DNA from: JASFHF01 sp050123335
GTDB lineage: Bacteria; Pseudomonadota; Gammaproteobacteria; UBA12402
NCBI GenBank assembly: GCA_050123335.1
Contig: JASFHH010000068.1
Coordinates: 1 to 8,022, forward strand
Direction: 5' to 3'
Length of the DNA: 8,022 bases
Shown: one piece after another, positions 4,675-8,022 of the stretch
How the letters are laid out: each line of letters opens with the position of its first letter
Position numbering within the stretch: position 1 is the first letter of the stretch
Notes under the pieces: model-generated
Told to the model about the DNA's origin: nothing
The model's database searches: none
What the model saw: only the letters and a program-made list of their open reading frames with translations
Program-made: the position numbers and the translations under genes

Positions 4675-7317
4675 TTATATTTTCAATCCTTTACTCACAA
4701 TCTCATAAGTTTCTTTAGATAAATCTTTCTCCGCTAAAATTCTATGCAGTTGTGCCTGCATTAATGCTTGGCGTTGTTTATCATATTTGCGCCATTGAAC
4801 CAACGGCTTAACTAATCGTGCAGTAACTTTTGGATTTAGTTTATCCATTTTTAACATTTGATCAGCCAACAGTTTATATCCTTCACCCGAAATATCATGA
4901 AACATAACTGGATTCATCATCGCAAAAGAAGTTAAAACCGACCTAGCACGATTTGGATTTTTCAAAGTAAAATCTTGATGCTGTAACAATTTTTTGACAT
5001 TACTTAATGTACCTGGAATTGTTGACATTGATTGTACCGCAAACCATTTATCAATTACTAAAGCATCATCCTGATACATTTGATAAAACTTCTCGATTAC
5101 CATCGCACGCTCTTTGCAATCTTTATTTACTAAAGCAACAAATGCAGCTAATCGATCAGTCATATTATCTGCTTGATTAAATTGCCGCACACATAAATTA
5201 TTTATTTCATCATCCTGCAATTTCATTAAATAATGTAAACAAATATTTTTAAAACTTCGACGCGCCGCATCTTTTGCATTATAGTTGTAAGGTTTATCAT
5301 TAATATTTTCATGATAAAGCCGCAAAAACTCTTCGGCAAATTTTTCTGCTAACAACTTTTGCATCGTTTCACGCGCCGCATGAATCTCATCTACTTTAAT
5401 TATAGGCATTAACCCACCTAAATAAATTTCGGTAGGCAAAACTAACATTTGCGCAATTAAGGCTTTATCTAAGTTTTTATTCAACAAAACTTTTTTAAAT
5501 GCTGCTGCAAAATTATCTGGCAGGAAGTTGTCATCCCGCGGCTTGACCGCGGGATCCAGAAAATGACATAATTCAGCGCTGGATCCCGCGGTCAAGCCGC
5601 GGGATGACAAAACTGATACTACTTCCAACAAAATCTTACTTGCATAAACTTGTCCAGCTTCCCAACGCGCAAAAGCATCATCATCATGCGCCATCAAAAA
5701 AGCCAACTCTTCATCATTATAATCATAATGCAATTTTACCGGCGCAGAAAAGCCTCGCAATAATGACGGCACTGGCCGTTTATTAATATTTTCAAATAAA
5801 AAAGTTTGTGTTTCTTGAGTTACGTTTAACACTTTCTCCTGATCCAAAACTTTAACCGCCAATGGAATATGCATAGGCAATTTATTTTTTTGTCCTGGAG
5901 TATCAGGAACGTTTTGTTTAATGTTCAATATATATTGCTTTTTTGCTGCATTATATTCGGAAGTAACATAAAGTTCCGGTGTGCCTGCTTGACTATACCA
6001 TAATTTAAACTGAGTTAAATCAATTCCGCTTGCATCTTGCATGGCCTGCACAAAATCATCACATGTCACTGCCTGACCATCAAACCGTTCAAAATATAAA
6101 TCCATACCCTGACGAAATTTTTCGCCACCTAAAATAACACTCATCATCCGAATAACTTCCGCACCTTTTTCATAAACTGTCATCGTGTAAAAATTATCAA
6201 TTTTTATGTATGAATCTGGACGTACTGGATGTGCCAACGGTCCTGCATCCTCGGGAAATTGCAATGTGCGCAAGCGCTGTACTTCATCAATACGCGTCAC
6301 AGCTTTTGAAGTTATATCTTCAGAAAAAGATTGATCACGAAAAACCGTTAAACCTTCTTTTAAACTCAACTGAAACCAATCACGACACGTTATTCGATCA
6401 CCGGTCCAATTATGAAAATATTCGTGCGCAATAACTTCATCAATTCGCGCATAATCTTCATCTGTTGCCGTCGACGGATCAGCTAAAACATATTTGGTAT
6501 TAAAAATATTTAATCCTTTATTTTCCATCGCACCGGAATTAAAATCACTAACTGCAACTATCATAAAAATATCTAAATCATATTCACGACCAAATTTCTC
6601 TTCATCCCATTTCATCGCCTTTTTAACTGACTGCATCGCAAACTTACATTTTTCCTGATTACCTTTTTCAGAAAAAATACGCAAAGTAACCTTACGACCC
6701 GATTTCGTAACAAAATAATCTTCGATATAACCCAAATCACCTGCCACCATGGCAAACAAATAACTAGGTTTTTTAAATGGATCTTCCCATTGTGCTAAAT
6801 GTCGATCTTTATCTACATCATAAGATGCAACCAAATTTCCATTAGACAACAAAATTGGATAACGTTTTTTATCGGCAATAATTGTAGTAGTAAAACTTGA
6901 TAACACATCCGGCCGATCAAGATAATAAGTAATTTTTCTAAAACCTTCTGATTCACATTGAGTACAAAACATATCACCAGATTTATACAAACCCATTAAT
7001 TCGGTATTTTCTTGCAGCTTAATTTCAGACTGGATTTCTAATTCAAATTCTTCCGGTAAATCTTTTAGCGTCAAACTTTCATCATCTATTTCATACTGTC
7101 TCTGCAATAATCTTTCATCATCTATCTTAACAAATCTTAATCTTTGTTTTTCTCCATTTAAAACTAAAATATCAGTTTTTTCGGCAACAGGATTTTGTCT
7201 AACATACATTTTAGCGGTAACATGCGTTATTTTTTTATGTAAATCAATAGTCAAATCGATTGCATCGATTAAATGGGATGACGGTTTATAATCTTTACGA
7301 TGTTTTGTGGTAATCAT
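4675..7317 (-). CDS. pepN: Aminopeptidase N, M1 zinc metallopeptidase (with palindromic insert)
   Basis: PepN is a cytosolic zinc aminopeptidase that removes N-terminal residues from peptides in the last steps of protein turnover. The 880 residues compare with 870 in E. coli. Features: the N-terminal domain with CTQCESEGFRKITYYLDRPD (118-137); the substrate-binding GAMEN motif (262-266); the zinc site HEYFH (298-302) with third ligand Glu 321, correctly 19 residues after the second His; the transition-state Tyr 382 in TVYEKGAE; then the beta domain and C-terminal helical domain (about 540-880). Catalytic residues are all intact. Residues 570-597 have no counterpart in E. coli PepN and are encoded by an 83-bp palindrome at 5528-5610; the frame is kept, so the enzyme is probably active. 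The start at 7317 has GAGGA seven bases upstream. It follows pta across a gap almost filled by a hairpin. Confidence 0.96.
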   Translation of the reverse strand: MITTKHRKDYKPSSHLIDAIDLTIDLHKKITHVTAKMYVRQNPVAEKTDILVLNGEKQRLRFVKIDDERLLQRQYEIDDESLTLKDLPEEFELEIQSEIKLQENTELMGLYKSGDMFCTQCESEGFRKITYYLDRPDVLSSFTTTIIADKKRYPILLSNGNLVASYDVDKDRHLAQWEDPFKKPSYLFAMVAGDLGYIEDYFVTKSGRKVTLRIFSEKGNQEKCKFAMQSVKKAMKWDEEKFGREYDLDIFMIVAVSDFNSGAMENKGLNIFNTKYVLADPSTATDEDYARIDEVIAHEYFHNWTGDRITCRDWFQLSLKEGLTVFRDQSFSEDITSKAVTRIDEVQRLRTLQFPEDAGPLAHPVRPDSYIKIDNFYTMTVYEKGAEVIRMMSVILGGEKFRQGMDLYFERFDGQAVTCDDFVQAMQDASGIDLTQFKLWYSQAGTPELYVTSEYNAAKKQYILNIKQNVPDTPGQKNKLPMHIPLAVKVLDQEKVLNVTQETQTFLFENINKRPVPSLLRGFSAPVKLHYDYNDEELAFLMAHDDDAFARWEAGQVYASKILLEVVSVLSSRGLTAGSSAELCHFLDPAVKPRDDNFLPDNFAAAFKKVLLNKNLDKALIAQMLVLPTEIYLGGLMPIIKVDEIHAARETMQKLLAEKFAEEFLRLYHENINDKPYNYNAKDAARRSFKNICLHYLMKLQDDEINNLCVRQFNQADNMTDRLAAFVALVNKDCKERAMVIEKFYQMYQDDALVIDKWFAVQSMSTIPGTLSNVKKLLQHQDFTLKNPNRARSVLTSFAMMNPVMFHDISGEGYKLLADQMLKMDKLNPKVTARLVKPLVQWRKYDKQRQALMQAQLHRILAEKDLSKETYEIVSKGLKI
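5528..5610. repeat. 83-bp nested palindromic element inserted in frame in pepN
   Basis: Arms of 32 nt at 5528-5559 and 5579-5610 are perfect reverse complements around a 19-nt spacer. Each arm is itself a hairpin: CCCGCGG and CCGCGGG around CTTGA (with AT added outside, nine base pairs in all), followed by CCAG. It is strikingly GC-rich against AT-rich pepN. Read in the pepN frame, one arm gives LSSRGLTAGSS and the other LDPAVKPRDDN, with no stop. The ATCCCGCG...CGCGGGAT core resembles palindromic elements dispersed in Rickettsia, Wolbachia and other bacterial genomes; Rickettsia palindromic elements are known for in-frame insertion into genes. No transposase gene is present, so it would be a non-autonomous repeat. 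Family membership is inferred from resemblance only. Confidence 0.85.
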
Positions 7318-7332
7318 ATATATCCTCGAAAG

Positions 7333-7397
7333 GGGCCGGGTCTTTACTAATTACAAAGCAACAAACAAGGCACTTGTAATTAGTAAAGACCCGGCCC
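7333..7397. repeat. Perfect 24-bp inverted repeat filling the pta-pepN gap
   Basis: The arm 7333-7356 (beginning GGGCCGGGTCTTTACTAA) is the exact reverse complement of 7374-7397, with a 17-nt loop. The base of the stem is GC-rich and the upper two thirds AT-rich. On the minus strand it starts six bases after the pta stop and ends just before the pepN ribosome site. Neither side carries a run of four or more T, so it is not a textbook intrinsic terminator, although it could still stop transcription, block 3' exonucleases or attenuate pepN. The length and perfection also fit a dispersed palindromic repeat. It is unrelated in sequence to the element inside pepN. Confidence 0.75.
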
Positions 7398-7403
7398 TAT
7401 ATA

Positions 7404-8022
7404 TCATATTGCTTGCACTGCTGTTAACACAATAGTAAACACAATATCTGTTACAGCGGCTCCTCGCGACAAATCATTTACAGGCTTATTTAAACCTTGT
7501 AACATTGGGCCAATTGCAACAATATTTGCAGCTCGCTGCACTGCTTTGCTCACCGCATTGCCAGTATCCAAATCCGAAAATATAAATACATTAGCATTCC
7601 CGGCAACCGTACTTTTTGGCGCCTTACGCTTACCAACTTCTTCACTAATCGCCGCATCATATTGCAATGGGCCATCAATTTCGATATCAGGGCGCTTTTC
7701 TTTAACTATTTTAACTGCCTCTCTTACCCGATCAACATCTGGACCAAAACCTGAATCAATCGTACTATAACTAATCATCGCTACTTTGGGAACAAAACCA
7801 AATTTAGCAGCTGAGTCCGCACTCTGAATCGCGATTTCTGATAAATTTTCTGCGCTAGGATTAGGATTAACCGCACAATCACCAAACACCAATACCTGAT
7901 CAGGCAAGCACATAAAAAATACTGATGACACCAACTTCGTATTTGGTGCCGTACCAACATACCGCAATGCAGGACGCACTGTATCTGCTGTAGTATGCAC
8001 CGCACCGGAAACCAAACCATCA
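7404..8022 (-). CDS. pta: Phosphate acetyltransferase, C-terminal part (cut by right edge)
   Basis: Pta interconverts acetyl-CoA and acetyl phosphate, working with acetate kinase in overflow metabolism and acetate use. About 205 C-terminal residues are present; the frame is open to the right edge, beginning D-G-L-V-S-G-A-V-H-T-T-A-D-T-V-R-P (the TTG at 8015 is an internal Leu, not a start). Visible family segments are KLVSSVFFMCLP, VFGDCAVNPNPSAE, EIAIQSADSA, DGPLQYDAA, VFIFSDLDTGN, IGPMLQGLNKPVNDLSRGA and the C-terminal TIVLTAVQAI. The S-R of NDLSRG matches the conserved catalytic Ser-Arg pair. Residue order matches E. coli-type Pta rather than the C-terminal domain of malic enzyme (MaeB). 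Whether the long N-terminal regulatory domain exists cannot be seen. It lies directly upstream of pepN, and the partner ackA is not in the window. Confidence 0.93.
   Translation of the reverse strand, partial: DGLVSGAVHTTADTVRPALRYVGTAPNTKLVSSVFFMCLPDQVLVFGDCAVNPNPSAENLSEIAIQSADSAAKFGFVPKVAMISYSTIDSGFGPDVDRVREAVKIVKEKRPDIEIDGPLQYDAAISEEVGKRKAPKSTVAGNANVFIFSDLDTGNAVSKAVQRAANIVAIGPMLQGLNKPVNDLSRGAAVTDIVFTIVLTAVQAI

Noticed and set aside
7781..8020. ATG-started minus-strand frame at the right edge
   Set aside because: It is out of frame with pta, whose conserved residues run through the same bases to the window edge.
7404..8022. Malic enzyme (MaeB) C-terminal domain instead of Pta
   Set aside because: The segment order and wording (SGAVHTTADTVRP, KPVNDLSRG and the C-terminus TIVLTAVQAI) match stand-alone phosphate acetyltransferase far better.

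Overview
The window is AT-rich DNA from a Gram-negative bacterium. RsmI, PepN and the C-terminal part of Pta read very much like their gammaproteobacterial (E. coli-type) counterparts. At one end lies a eukaryotic-like F-box/pentapeptide-repeat gene whose promoter carries a sequence matching the binding site of the PmrA response regulator. Together these suggest an intracellular or amoeba-associated gammaproteobacterium, most likely Legionellales/Coxiella-like. This placement is an inference from family resemblance; no search was run.

Layout. Positions 1-17 hold only the first codons of a minus-strand gene with a very good Shine-Dalgarno, running off the left edge. Positions 18-266 are a divergent intergenic region with a pair of 21-nt direct repeats, a PmrA-box-like tandem CTTAAG repeat, a perfect TATAAT and a leader hairpin. 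They lead into the single complete plus-strand gene (267-1169), a 300-residue protein with an N-terminal F-box and a long pentapeptide-repeat region. This is a candidate secreted effector that would recruit host SCF ubiquitin ligase. Positions 1170-1272 separate convergent genes and show no convincing terminator.

Everything to the right is on the minus strand. In transcription order it is: the 3' part of pta (phosphate acetyltransferase, cut by the right edge); a 24-bp perfect hairpin; pepN (M1 aminopeptidase N); a 124-bp gap with two tandem dyads; a DUF1016/YhcG-type PD-(D/E)XK nuclease-like gene; fumC (class II fumarase); and rsmI (16S rRNA C1402 2'-O-methyltransferase). The last three are tightly packed, with a 21-bp gap and then a 4-bp ATGA overlap, and probably form one transcription unit. 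The metabolic genes serve acetyl-CoA/acetyl-phosphate interconversion, the TCA cycle and peptide turnover; rsmI serves ribosome decoding fidelity.

The three most notable points are: (1) the putative PmrA-controlled F-box/pentapeptide effector; (2) an 83-bp GC-rich nested palindrome inserted in frame inside pepN, adding about 28 residues, like the Rickettsia palindromic elements that colonise coding sequences; (3) a second, unrelated perfect palindrome filling the pta-pepN gap. No tRNA, rRNA, CRISPR array or transposase gene was seen.
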